This document shows positions 52,728 through 61,579 of a stretch of DNA of 64,000 nucleotides, piece after piece. Position numbers and translations under genes: made by a program. Position 1 is the stretch's first letter. Every line of letters starts with the position of its first letter. The notes under the pieces are model-generated. The model saw only the letters and a list, made by a program, of their open reading frames with translations, searched no databases and had not been told where the DNA came from. Origin of the DNA: Bacteroidota bacterium (lineage in GTDB: Bacteria > Bacteroidota > Bacteroidia > Sphingobacteriales > Sphingobacteriaceae); contig JAEYZM010000026.1 of NCBI GenBank assembly GCA_023427985.1, positions 1 to 64,000 of the forward strand. The letters run 5' to 3'.

Positions 52728-53657
52728 TTATGCAAGTTTGCTTAGAAAATCTTCATAAGCCAATTCAATTCCTTCTGCCAGTTCAATTCGGTGTTTCCAA
52801 CCCATTGCATGCAGTTTGCTCACGTCCATAAGTTTTCTTGGTGTACCATCGGGCTTGCTAGTATCAAATTTTATTTCGCCATCGAAACCTACAATACGTT
52901 TGATTAACATTGCTAAATCTTTTATGCTGATGTCGTGCCCCACTCCAATGTTTACGAATTGTGCATCGTTGTAATTTTGCATTAAGAAAAAACAAGCGTC
53001 TGCTAGATCGTCTGAAAATAAAAACTCTCGCAAGGGCGAGCCTGTTCCCCATATTTCAACTTCTTTATGGTTTGCAACTTTTGCTTCGTGAAATCTTCTG
53101 ATTAATGCTGGTAATACGTGTGAATTTTGCGGGTGATAATTATCGTTGTACCCATACAAATTGGTAGGCATTACAGAAATAAAATTACAATCATATTGCG
53201 ATCTATAAGCCTCACACATTTTGATTCCTGCAATCTTTGCAATGGCATAAGGCTCATTCGTAGGCTCTAGAGTACCTGTTAATAAATACTCTTCTTTTAG
53301 TGGTTGAGGTGCTAACTTTGGGTATATGCATGAAGAGCCCAAAAACATTAATTTTTTGACACCATTGACATAAGAATAATGAATCACATTATTCTGCATT
53401 TGAATATTGTCGTATAGGAATTCAGCTCTATAGGTATTGTTAGCAATAATTCCCCCAACTTTAGCTGCAGCTAGAAAAACATAATCGGGTTTTTCATTTG
53501 CAAAAAAATCGGCAACAGCTAATTGATTTCTCAAATCAAGATCCTTAGAACTTCTAGTAATGATATTCTTAAACCCTTCTTTTTCTAATTTACGTACAAT
53601 TGCTGAACCCACCATTCCTCTATGTCCAGCAACATATATTTTCGAATTTTTTTCCAT
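52728..53657 (-). CDS. fcl: GDP-L-fucose synthase
   Basis: Fcl is an SDR-type epimerase/reductase that converts GDP-4-keto-6-deoxymannose to GDP-L-fucose for surface glycans. The Rossmann motif GHRGMVG is at 11-17, the catalytic Ser in LGSSCIYP (108-109), and Y137/K141 in EPYAIAKIAG. PTNLYGYNDNYHPQNSHVLPALIRRF is the family substrate-binding segment. Length is 309 aa. The partner GDP-mannose dehydratase gmd is not in the window. It starts directly after the antiporter gene stop. Confidence 0.93.
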   Translation of the reverse strand: MEKNSKIYVAGHRGMVGSAIVRKLEKEGFKNIITRSSKDLDLRNQLAVADFFANEKPDYVFLAAAKVGGIIANNTYRAEFLYDNIQMQNNVIHYSYVNGVKKLMFLGSSCIYPKLAPQPLKEEYLLTGTLEPTNEPYAIAKIAGIKMCEAYRSQYDCNFISVMPTNLYGYNDNYHPQNSHVLPALIRRFHEAKVANHKEVEIWGTGSPLREFLFSDDLADACFFLMQNYNDAQFVNIGVGHDISIKDLAMLIKRIVGFDGEIKFDTSKPDGTPRKLMDVSKLHAMGWKHRIELAEGIELAYEDFLSKLA

Positions 53658-54830
53658 TTAATTACTTGGCTTTTTACTAAATATAGTACCACCCATCATC
53701 AATAAACAGGTTACAATAATAATCATGAATAATGATGGTTCTTCAAAGCCAAAAATACGCTTATCATTTGGAATACTATAGAATAAAAGTACGGTGATTA
53801 ATCCTTTAGGCCCAATGAATAATGCTGGAAAGACTAAGTCCTTGTCCATTATCCTTAATATTATCCAACGCAAGGCGAACAAAATTGCTGTAATTTCAAA
53901 TGTGAGAATCCATAAATTTTGATCGTTCAATTGATTTAGATTCAGTGAAAATCCGAATAGTAAAAAGAAAAATGTTCGAATTAAAAAAGCACTTTCAGCC
54001 GTTATGCTTTTTAATTGCTCTAATTCTTTGTCGAATTTATCTTCTTTTAACCATTTCTGTATCCAATCGAATGAGATCAGTTTGTAATTATTTAACAATA
54101 GTCCGAAGAACATGATGAGTAATAGAGATGGCAAATGAAGTTTTTTCACTAATGCATATAAAAGAAATAAGACAGCAAATGTAAAGATGAATTTCAAATG
54201 TAGTTTTACATAATGGAGAAATACAAATAATATAATTGAACTAATAACTGATATTAAAATTATTAATAAGGTATCAGTACCAAATTTCAAGAAGGACATG
54301 GGACTTCCTGCATCATTCATCAATGCAAAATTAAATACCATAATTCCGATTATATCGGAAAATGAAGACTCATACACGATAAACTCTTTAGGTTTATTCA
54401 TGAAATTTACGGCAGATGGAATTGCTACAGCACTACTAATAACGGCAAGTGGTATAGCATTGATCCAAGCTGTTTTCCAATCGCAAGCAAAATAATATTG
54501 AATTAAGTAGGCAATAGCAATCGATGCAATAATTAGAAATACAGAAGCAGAAATCAAACTTCTGTTAATTAACGGTAGCTTATCTTTAGTTAAACTTAAA
54601 TCTAATGCACCTTCTAAAACAATTAAAATTAGTCCAACGGTTCCAAATAATTCTAAGATTGGTTTAACATCATAAGCAGGCAAACCAACAGCATCCCATA
54701 AAACTTTGATAAATACCCCACTCCCTAAAAGTAAAATTACAGAGGGGATTTTCACCCATTTAGCTGCTATATCGAATAGGTACGATAAAATTATCAGTAC
54801 ACTAATAGTAATTAATATTTCTTGTGTCAT
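53658..54830 (-). CDS. Cation:proton antiporter (monovalent, CPA-type)
   Basis: A 390-aa membrane protein with about twelve hydrophobic segments of the Na+/H+ exchanger fold. Features are LGSGVFIKVLWDAVG, the middle helices with NAIPLAVISSAVAIPSAVNF, YESSFSDIIGIMVFNFALMND and the late FIGPKGLITVLLFYSIP. No C-terminal regulatory (TrkA-N) domain follows, so it is a short form. The ion cannot be read. It stands directly upstream of fcl, with no spacer. Confidence 0.85.
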   Translation of the reverse strand: MTQEILITISVLIILSYLFDIAAKWVKIPSVILLLGSGVFIKVLWDAVGLPAYDVKPILELFGTVGLILIVLEGALDLSLTKDKLPLINRSLISASVFLIIASIAIAYLIQYYFACDWKTAWINAIPLAVISSAVAIPSAVNFMNKPKEFIVYESSFSDIIGIMVFNFALMNDAGSPMSFLKFGTDTLLIILISVISSIILFVFLHYVKLHLKFIFTFAVLFLLYALVKKLHLPSLLLIMFFGLLLNNYKLISFDWIQKWLKEDKFDKELEQLKSITAESAFLIRTFFFLLFGFSLNLNQLNDQNLWILTFEITAILFALRWIILRIMDKDLVFPALFIGPKGLITVLLFYSIPNDKRIFGFEEPSLFMIIIVTCLLMMGGTIFSKKPSN

Positions 54831-54877
54831 GCCTTACAATATAAAAATTTTTCATCTTTGTATCAAAAGCTAAAATT

Positions 54878-55531
54878 GTGGGAAAAGATAAATTAAAGCG
54901 ATTTGCAGAGTTAGAGACGTTTACAAATGTCTTCCAATTAACAAATGAACTACAAGGGAAATGGAATTCCCAATATTTTAAAAACACACAACCATTAGTC
55001 CTGGAGCTGGGTTGTGGTAGAGGTGAGTATACCGTAAATCTTGCAAAATATTTTCCTCAAAAGAATTTTATAGGGATCGACATTAAAGGAGCAAGAATTT
55101 GGAGGGGTGCAAAAACTGGGATGGAAGAAGGGATAAAAAATATGGCATTTCTTCGCATCGAAATTGAAAAAATAACAGAACATTTTGGAGCTCAAGAAGT
55201 GGATGAAATCTGGATTACTTTCCCCGATCCTCAGCCTCAAATTTCTCGCGAACGTAAGCGTTTAACTCACGATCGGTTTTTAGACAACTACAAACAGATA
55301 ATGAAATCAACGGGGGTATTGCATTTAAAAACCGATAACGATGGATTGTACGAATATACCTTAGAACGACTAAAAGATAGGGGCGATAAAATTATTAAGC
55401 ATAGTGCCGATTTGTATCAAGAACCTTGGCTCGATGAAGTACTTTCTATTCAAACCACCTACGAAAAAATATACAGAGATAAAGGTAAAAATATCAACTA
55501 CATACAATTTCAATTGAATGAAAGCCGATAA
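54878..55531 (+). CDS. trmB: tRNA (guanine(46)-N7)-methyltransferase TrmB
   Basis: TrmB methylates G46 in the variable loop of tRNA with S-adenosylmethionine. The AdoMet loop VLELGCGRGEYTVNLA, NFIGIDIKGARIWRGAK, and the TrmB signature WITFPDPQPQISRERKRLTHDRFL (in two parts) are present. The start is GTG at 54878, giving MGKDKLKRFAELETF, the usual Bacteroidota N-terminus. A CATCTTTG near-consensus promoter box lies about 20 bases upstream. Length is 217 aa. It overlaps the next gene by 14 bases. Confidence 0.95.
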   Translation: MGKDKLKRFAELETFTNVFQLTNELQGKWNSQYFKNTQPLVLELGCGRGEYTVNLAKYFPQKNFIGIDIKGARIWRGAKTGMEEGIKNMAFLRIEIEKITEHFGAQEVDEIWITFPDPQPQISRERKRLTHDRFLDNYKQIMKSTGVLHLKTDNDGLYEYTLERLKDRGDKIIKHSADLYQEPWLDEVLSIQTTYEKIYRDKGKNINYIQFQLNESR

Positions 55532-55844
55532 AAATTTCTTTGACAAAGTATACGAAGTGGTACGGCAAATTCCATATGGACGAGTAACATCCTATGGAAC
55601 AATCGCAGAAGCTATTGGCATGAAAAGTTCCTCAAGAATGGTTGGTTGGGCTATGAATGCATCACATACAGCAGAAATACCCGTTCCTGCTCACAGAGTG
55701 GTAAACAGAAACGGCTACTTAACCGGCAAGCATCATTTTGCTAGTCCAAACTTGATGCAAGAATTATTAGAATCGGAAGGAATAGAGGTGCGCGACGATA
55801 AAGTGATTCGATTTAAAGAACTTTATTGGAAACCAGAGTTCTAA
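55518..55844 (+). CDS. Alkyltransferase-like (ATL) protein, MGMT family without the active Cys
   Basis: A 108-aa protein equal to the C-terminal DNA-binding domain of O6-alkylguanine alkyltransferases, with PYGRVTSYGTIAEAIG and IPVPAHRVVNRNGYLTGKH. The alkyl-accepting Cys of PCHR is Ala (PAHR, A58), so it cannot remove alkyl groups. ATLs bind O6-alkylguanine and hand the lesion to nucleotide excision repair. It overlaps trmB by 14 bases and faces the Tag glycosylase gene across 9 bases. Confidence 0.9.
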   Translation: MKADKNFFDKVYEVVRQIPYGRVTSYGTIAEAIGMKSSSRMVGWAMNASHTAEIPVPAHRVVNRNGYLTGKHHFASPNLMQELLESEGIEVRDDKVIRFKELYWKPEF

Positions 55845-55853
55845 TCACTTGCT

Positions 55854-56426
55854 CTAAACTTTATTGTATCTATGACAATCTACTAAATGATCGTTAACCA
55901 TTCCAGTGGCTTGCATATGCGCATAACAAATTGTAGTTCCAAAAAACTTAAATCCTCTTTTCTTTAAATCTTTAGATATTGCATCAGATTCTTTGGAACT
56001 AGCAGGTACTTCTTTCATGCTTTTTCTACTGTTTTTTATAGGCTTATTATTGGGCATAAAAGAATACATGTATTGATTAAAGGATCCAAATTCTTTTTGA
56101 ATTTCCAAAAACAATTTCGCATTAGATATTGCAGCCTTAATTTTTAATCGATTTCGGATTATGCCTTCATTTAGCATTAATTCTTCAATCATATCATCGT
56201 CAAATTTCGCAACTTTTTTCGCATCAAAATTTGCGAACGCTTTCTTATAAGCCTTTCTCTTTTTCAATACGGTAATCCAACTAAGCCCTGCTTGCGCGCT
56301 TTCTAAAATCAGAAATTCAAATAAGATTTTATCGTCATGCACAGGAACTCCCCATTCTTCGTCGTGATAACGTTCGTATAATTCCGAACCCAAACACCAT
56401 GGGCATTTAATTAATTCCTTTTTCAT
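55854..56426 (-). CDS. tag: DNA-3-methyladenine glycosylase I
   Basis: Tag excises 3-methyladenine from alkylated DNA, leaving an abasic site. KCPWC near the start, YERYHDEEWGVPVHDD and the C-terminal HLVDCHRY hold the zinc-binding residues; AGLSWITVLKKRKAYKKAF is the family core. The ATG at 56426 (190 aa) gives the usual start close to the first zinc Cys; an alternative ATG at 56447 adds seven residues. It begins 1 base after the AhpD-like gene stop and faces the ATL gene. Confidence 0.93.
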   Translation of the reverse strand: MKKELIKCPWCLGSELYERYHDEEWGVPVHDDKILFEFLILESAQAGLSWITVLKKRKAYKKAFANFDAKKVAKFDDDMIEELMLNEGIIRNRLKIKAAISNAKLFLEIQKEFGSFNQYMYSFMPNNKPIKNSRKSMKEVPASSKESDAISKDLKKRGFKFFGTTICYAHMQATGMVNDHLVDCHRYNKV

Positions 56427-56427
56427 T

Positions 56428-56772
56428 TTATGCTTGTTGTAATTCATCCCAATATTCTACAGCTCTTCTAAAATGCGGAATAACGATAGAACCACCTACT
56501 AAATTAGCAATCATAAATATTTCCCAGATCTCCGCATTGCTAACACCTTGTTCCTTGCACTTTCCCAAATGGTATTTGATGCAATCGTCGCAGCGTAAAA
56601 CCATTGATGCTACTAAACCTAACATCTCCTTAGTTTTTACATCTAAAGCACCATCGGCATAAGATGTAGTGTCTAAACTAAAAAACCTATTGATGTTCAA
56701 GTTTTTTTCAGACAGAATGCGCTCATTCATTTTTGAGCGATAATCATTAAATTCTTCTACTAGCTTTCCCAT
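56428..56772 (-). CDS. Carboxymuconolactone decarboxylase/AhpD-like protein
   Basis: A 114-aa protein of the carboxymuconolactone decarboxylase superfamily. RCDDCIKYHLGKC carries the AhpD-type redox pair C61/C64 and the nearby H68, which fits a peroxide-related thiol oxidoreductase rather than a decarboxylase. The C-terminal helix is NAEIWEIFMIANLVGGSIVI. It is followed 1 base later by tag, so the pair is cotranscribed. Confidence 0.88.
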   Translation of the reverse strand: MGKLVEEFNDYRSKMNERILSEKNLNINRFFSLDTTSYADGALDVKTKEMLGLVASMVLRCDDCIKYHLGKCKEQGVSNAEIWEIFMIANLVGGSIVIPHFRRAVEYWDELQQA

Positions 56773-56856
56773 GTATTTGTAAATTTTTATGAAGCAATTT
56801 AAGGATTTTATTGTGAAATATGAGAGCTAGATTAGCTTAAAGCCAAGACATATTTA

Positions 56857-56864
56857 TATATTTG
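56857..56864 (+). promoter_or_regulatory. Promoter -7 box of polA (TATATTTG)
   Basis: TATATTTG matches TAnnTTTG and lies 14 bases before the polA ATG. Confidence 0.55.
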
Positions 56865-56878
56865 AACAAAGCATTTCA

Positions 56879-59689
56879 ATGGAGAAGAAATTATTTTTAT
56901 TAGACGGGATGGCGCTAATCTATAGAGCGCATTTTGCATTGAGTAAATCACCACGATTCACTACATCGGGATTAAATACATCAGCAGTTTTTGGTTTTGC
57001 AAATACATTATTGGATGTAATTAAAAAAGAAAATCCAAGTCATATAGCTGTGGTGTTCGATACGGAAGCGCCAACAGATAGGCATGTGGAATTTACCGAT
57101 TATAAAGCGCATCGAGAAGCAATGCCAGAAGATTTATCAACGGCATTGCCTTATGTATTCAGGCTTATTGAAGGCTTTAATATTCCTGTGATTACTTCAG
57201 ATGGATATGAGGCAGATGATGTGATTGGTACTCTTGCAAAAAAAGCAGAACAAGAGGGCTTTCAAGTTTTTTGCATGACGCCTGATAAGGATTTTGCTCA
57301 ATTGGTTTCGGATAAAATTTTTCTTTATAAGCCAGCTCGTATGGGCAACGATGTAGAAATTATGGGTGTACCAGAAGTGCTAAAAAAATGGGAGATTGAA
57401 CGAGTAGATCAAGTGATTGATATATTAGGACTTTGGGGCGATGCAGTGGATAACATTCCCGGCATACCTGGTATTGGAGAGAAAACCGCAAAAGATTTGA
57501 TCAAGCGATATGGGTCCATGGAAAACATCATTGCAAATAGCCATGAGTTAAAAGGGAAGCAAAAGGAAAATGTAGAGAACTATGCAGAGCAAGGCTTGTT
57601 GTCGAAACGATTGGCAACTATCTTATTGGATGCACCTGTTGAATTTAATGCCGAAGAATTTAAATTAACTTCTCCCGATAAGGATGTATTAGAACCATTG
57701 TTTGCTGAACTCGAATTCAGAACCTTAGGCAAAAGAGTTTTTGGAGAAGAGTTTAATCTTGCCGATGCATCACAAAAAGCCGCAGCTCAGATGGATTTAT
57801 TCGGACAAGTGTTGCCATCTAAAAAGGAAGCAGTTAAACTAAGTAACGAAGAAGACGAAGATGGAATTAAAATTTATAAGACGATCAAAGATGTTGAACA
57901 TAATTATGTGCTTATAAATACTCAAGAAGGATATGAGAAATTAGCTGCAGATTTATTGAAACAAAAATCAATTTGTTTCGATACTGAAACTACATCAACT
58001 GATGCGAACGATGCCGATTTAGTTGGTCTTTCTTTCTCGTATAAAATTGGAGAAGCATATTACATACCCTGCCCAGCCGATAGAAATGAGTGTTTGAAAA
58101 TTCTAGAAGTTTTTAAGCCGATACTTGAAAACGAATCGATTGAAAAGATTGGTCAAAATATTAAATACGATTTACTCGTACTTTCATGGTACGATGTACA
58201 TCTGAAAGGGAAATTATTTGATACTATGTTGGCTCAATATATTGTGGATGCAGATGCAAGAAATAATATGGACATAATGGCCAATGCTTATTTGAATTAT
58301 TCTCCAATTTCTATTACCACATTGATCGGTGCAAAAGGGAAAAATCAAGGGAATATGCGTGATGTTCCAGTAGAAGATGTAGTAGACTATGCAGCAGAAG
58401 ATGCCGATATTACTTTACAGTTGAAAGGAGTATTGAATCAGCGCTTAGATGAAAACAATGGCAAAAAATTATTTGAAGAAGTAGAGAACCCATTGATTTA
58501 TGTACTAGCCGACATGGAACGCACGGGAGTGAAAATTGATGAACCTACACTTAAACAATTTTCCATAGACCTAGAAAATGAAATTAAAACTATTGAGCAA
58601 AATATTTATGAAATGGCTGGTGTGAAATTCAACATCGCATCGCCAAAACAATTAGGAGAAGTGTTGTTCGATAAATTGCAATTGGATCCTAAGGCGAAGA
58701 AAACAAAGACTGGGCAATATCAAACTGGAGAGGATGTGTTAACTGCATTGTCTTCAAAGAGCCCTATCGTACAAATGATTTTAGATTTTAGATCCTTACA
58801 AAAATTAAAATCTACTTATGTCGATGCATTGCCTGAAATGATCAATCCTAAAACTGGAAGAGTTCATACTTCCTATAATCAGGCTGTGGCATCTACGGGT
58901 AGACTAAGTTCTAACAATCCGAATTTGCAAAACATTCCCATTAAAACGGAACGCGGAAGAGAAGTTCGTAAAGCTTTTATTGCTAAAGACGATGAACATA
59001 TGATTTTGTCGGCCGATTATTCACAGATAGAATTGCGTGTGATTGCAGAAATGGCGAATGAAAAAAATATGTTAGAAGCTTTTAAAAATGGAATAGACAT
59101 TCATACTGCTACTGCATCTAAAGTGTATGGAGTTCCATTAAATGAAGTGAGTTCTACACAAAGAAGAAATGCGAAAGCCGTAAACTTTGGAATCATTTAC
59201 GGTCAGTCGGCATTCGGTTTATCACAAAACTTAGGTATACCTAGAAAAGAAGCTCAAGAAATTATTGAGAATTATTTTGAGCAATATCCAGGCATTAAAA
59301 AATACATGTCTGATACCATAGACTTTGCTAGAGAAAATGGTTATGTAGAAACATTGTTAAAGCGAAGAAGATATTTGCGCGACATCAATTCGGCAAATGC
59401 TACAGTGAGAGGATTTGCAGAGCGAAATGCAATAAATGCTCCAATACAAGGCAGTGCGGCCGACATGATTAAATGTGCCATGATTACCATTCATAATGAA
59501 TTAAACAAACGAAACTTAAAGACTAAGATGACCATGCAAGTGCATGACGAATTGGTGTTTGAAGTGTATAAGCCTGAGCTTGCAGAAGTGGAGGCATTGG
59601 TAATTGATAAAATGCAAAATGCAATAAAATTAAATGTTCCAATTTTAGTAGAAGTTGGTACTGGTAAAAATTGGTTAGAAGCACATTAA
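56879..59689 (+). CDS. polA: DNA polymerase I
   Basis: PolA fills gaps and removes primers in repair and replication. The N-terminal 5'-3' exonuclease domain has DGMALIYRAHFAL, YEADDVIGTLA and DNIPGIPGIGEKTA. The 3'-5' exonuclease is active by sequence (CFDTETTSTDA with D368 and E370). The polymerase domain has SADYSQIELRVIAEM, RRNAKAVNFGIIYGQS and MQVHDELVFE. The full three-domain length is 936 aa. It is followed 1 base later by a truncated BstA-like gene. Confidence 0.97.
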   Translation: MEKKLFLLDGMALIYRAHFALSKSPRFTTSGLNTSAVFGFANTLLDVIKKENPSHIAVVFDTEAPTDRHVEFTDYKAHREAMPEDLSTALPYVFRLIEGFNIPVITSDGYEADDVIGTLAKKAEQEGFQVFCMTPDKDFAQLVSDKIFLYKPARMGNDVEIMGVPEVLKKWEIERVDQVIDILGLWGDAVDNIPGIPGIGEKTAKDLIKRYGSMENIIANSHELKGKQKENVENYAEQGLLSKRLATILLDAPVEFNAEEFKLTSPDKDVLEPLFAELEFRTLGKRVFGEEFNLADASQKAAAQMDLFGQVLPSKKEAVKLSNEEDEDGIKIYKTIKDVEHNYVLINTQEGYEKLAADLLKQKSICFDTETTSTDANDADLVGLSFSYKIGEAYYIPCPADRNECLKILEVFKPILENESIEKIGQNIKYDLLVLSWYDVHLKGKLFDTMLAQYIVDADARNNMDIMANAYLNYSPISITTLIGAKGKNQGNMRDVPVEDVVDYAAEDADITLQLKGVLNQRLDENNGKKLFEEVENPLIYVLADMERTGVKIDEPTLKQFSIDLENEIKTIEQNIYEMAGVKFNIASPKQLGEVLFDKLQLDPKAKKTKTGQYQTGEDVLTALSSKSPIVQMILDFRSLQKLKSTYVDALPEMINPKTGRVHTSYNQAVASTGRLSSNNPNLQNIPIKTERGREVRKAFIAKDDEHMILSADYSQIELRVIAEMANEKNMLEAFKNGIDIHTATASKVYGVPLNEVSSTQRRNAKAVNFGIIYGQSAFGLSQNLGIPRKEAQEIIENYFEQYPGIKKYMSDTIDFARENGYVETLLKRRRYLRDINSANATVRGFAERNAINAPIQGSAADMIKCAMITIHNELNKRNLKTKMTMQVHDELVFEVYKPELAEVEALVIDKMQNAIKLNVPILVEVGTGKNWLEAH

Positions 59690-59690
59690 T

Positions 59691-59909
59691 ATGGATTTAG
59701 AAAAATTAAAATATCCGGTTGGCAAAGTAGTTCGACCCGATGCATATACTCCTGAATATAGAGAAAAATCAATTGCAACAATTGAACAATTGCCCTTACA
59801 GTTAGCTCAAGTTTGCAAGACGCTAACACATCGGCAATTGTTAGGAAAATATAGACCGGATGGATGGAACATACAGCAAGTGATTAACGCAATAAATACA
59901 CCTTATTAG
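59691..59909 (+). pseudogene. Truncated BstA/YfiT-like (DinB superfamily) gene remnant
   Basis: The 72-residue frame matches the start of YfiT/BstA-like bacillithiol transferases: MDLEKLKYPVGKVVRPDAYTPEY, TIEQLPLQLAQV, and YRPDGWNIQQVINAIN. Full family members are about 175 aa and continue with VxHHxADSHMNSYxRFK and later metal-binding His residues. Here the sequence stops after INTPY, and His in the VVHH position is replaced (QQVINAIN). The following bases go straight into the tsaC start, so the 3' part was deleted. It could still encode a short peptide. Confidence 0.7.
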
Positions 59910-59911
59910 TA

Positions 59912-60856
59912 ATGATTTCAAGAGATATAGCGAAGGCAGCGGAATTGCTTAAGTCGGGCGAATTAGTAGCGATACCTACTGAAACGGTGTATGGTTTGGC
60001 CGCGAATGCATTCGACCCAAAAGCTGTATTGAAAATTTACGAAGTAAAAAATAGACCAAAGTTTAATCCCCTCATTATTCATAGCAATTCAATTGAGCGA
60101 TTTGCAGAATGGGATTTGATAATTGATAATCGATTGAGAAAATTAGCTGAGAAATTTTCTCCTGGTCCATTGACTTATGTGATTTCGAGTTCCTCAAAAA
60201 TTCCTGATGTTATAACTGCGGGTCAAAATACAGTTGCAATTAGAATTCCCAATCATCCAGTTTGCTTAGAGTTGCTTTCAAATTTAGATTTTCCACTAGC
60301 AGCGCCAAGCGCTAACCCATCGGAATACGTTAGTCCTACAAAGGCAGAGCACGTAGATGATCAATTAGGAAATCTTATACCGATGGTGCTTGATGGTGGC
60401 GAATGTGTTGTTGGTTTAGAGTCTACGATTATAGATTTAAGCAGGACGAAAGCACGCTTGTTGAGATTGGGTGCGATAAGTAGGGAAGAAATACAAGATT
60501 GTATTAATGAGGAAATTGATGATTTATTGATAAGCGATAATGTGATTGCACCTGGTATGATGAAACGGCATTATGCTACAAGTATTCCTTTGTATTTTGA
60601 AGACGAACTAAATGGTAGGATGTTGACAAAAAAATCGATGGGGATTCGATTTAACACGTACTCGAACTTACTTCCAAAAGAGCAACAAATTCTACTTTCA
60701 AATCGTGGCGATTTGTATGAAGCCGCATCTAAATTATTTGCATGTTTACGAGCGTTGGATAAACAAGATGTGGATTTAATCATAGCAGAGAGATTCCCGA
60801 ATGAAACAATTGGTAGGGCTATAAATGATCGACTAAGTAGAGCATCTAGCAAATAA
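59912..60856 (+). CDS. tsaC: Threonylcarbamoyl-AMP synthase (Sua5/YrdC/TsaC)
   Basis: The enzyme makes threonylcarbamoyl-AMP from Thr, bicarbonate and ATP for the t6A modification of tRNA. The N-terminal YrdC domain has VAIPTETVYGLAANAFD (PTETVYGL at 22-29), the KNRPKFNPLIIH segment, PLAAPSANPS and the C-terminal GLESTIIDLS. A Sua5-type C-terminal domain follows (about 210-314). Length is 314 aa. Its stop abuts the stop of the convergent response regulator gene. Confidence 0.94.
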   Translation: MISRDIAKAAELLKSGELVAIPTETVYGLAANAFDPKAVLKIYEVKNRPKFNPLIIHSNSIERFAEWDLIIDNRLRKLAEKFSPGPLTYVISSSSKIPDVITAGQNTVAIRIPNHPVCLELLSNLDFPLAAPSANPSEYVSPTKAEHVDDQLGNLIPMVLDGGECVVGLESTIIDLSRTKARLLRLGAISREEIQDCINEEIDDLLISDNVIAPGMMKRHYATSIPLYFEDELNGRMLTKKSMGIRFNTYSNLLPKEQQILLSNRGDLYEAASKLFACLRALDKQDVDLIIAERFPNETIGRAINDRLSRASSK

Positions 60857-61579
60857 TTACATTCCTAAAATTTCTTTTAATTTTTGGTATCCTGATTTGC
60901 TAACAGGAATTTGAATCCCTGAACTTAAAACTGCCAGATGAGATTCTTTGTCGTAAGCATCGATTCTACTTACCATAGAAACATTAACAATGTATGATCG
61001 ATGTATTCGAACAAAATCATTACTAGGTAATTGTTGTTCGAAATAAGTCATGGTTTTGTTTTTGTGAAAGGAACCATCGGTACAAACAATTTTTACATTA
61101 TCGCCATTGGCTTCAATGTAATGCAATTCATCTGTAGGTATAATTTTTATTTTACCATCTGATTTTACGACGATTCTATTTTGAGTGCTATTTTGTAGTT
61201 GTAAATTTTCTGGGTTGATTTTTTTTATTTCTTGACTTTTGAATTTTTGGATGGCTTTATCGAAACGTTCTTTAGTAAAAGGTTTTAATAAATAATCAAT
61301 TGCATTTGCTTCGAATGCTTTGATGGCATATTCGTCGAATGCGGTGGTGAAAATTATTGAAGGTGGATTGTCAATTAATTCAAGCAGTTCGAAGCCATTG
61401 ATTTTTGGCATTTGCACATCAAGAAAAATAATATCGGGTTGATGTTGTTGAATGGCTTTTAAACCTTCAAAACCGTCTGAACATTCGGCAACAATTTCAA
61501 TATCATGAATGTCTTTTAAATATTCAACTACAATTGAACGAGCCAAGTGCTCATCGTCAATTATGATACATTTATTCAT
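60857..61579 (-). CDS. LytTR-family response regulator
   Basis: A receiver (D8-D9, phospho-acceptor D54 in IIFLDVQMPKINGFELL, and the Lys of LLKPF) plus a LytTR DNA-binding domain (about 135-235; DELHYIEANGDNVKI, FVRIHRSYIVNVSMVSRID). From the ATG at 61579 it is 240 aa; the TTG four codons upstream is less likely. It is the output of the kinase gene whose end it overlaps by 4 bases. The binding sites are unknown. Confidence 0.93.
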   Translation of the reverse strand: MNKCIIIDDEHLARSIVVEYLKDIHDIEIVAECSDGFEGLKAIQQHQPDIIFLDVQMPKINGFELLELIDNPPSIIFTTAFDEYAIKAFEANAIDYLLKPFTKERFDKAIQKFKSQEIKKINPENLQLQNSTQNRIVVKSDGKIKIIPTDELHYIEANGDNVKIVCTDGSFHKNKTMTYFEQQLPSNDFVRIHRSYIVNVSMVSRIDAYDKESHLAVLSSGIQIPVSKSGYQKLKEILGM

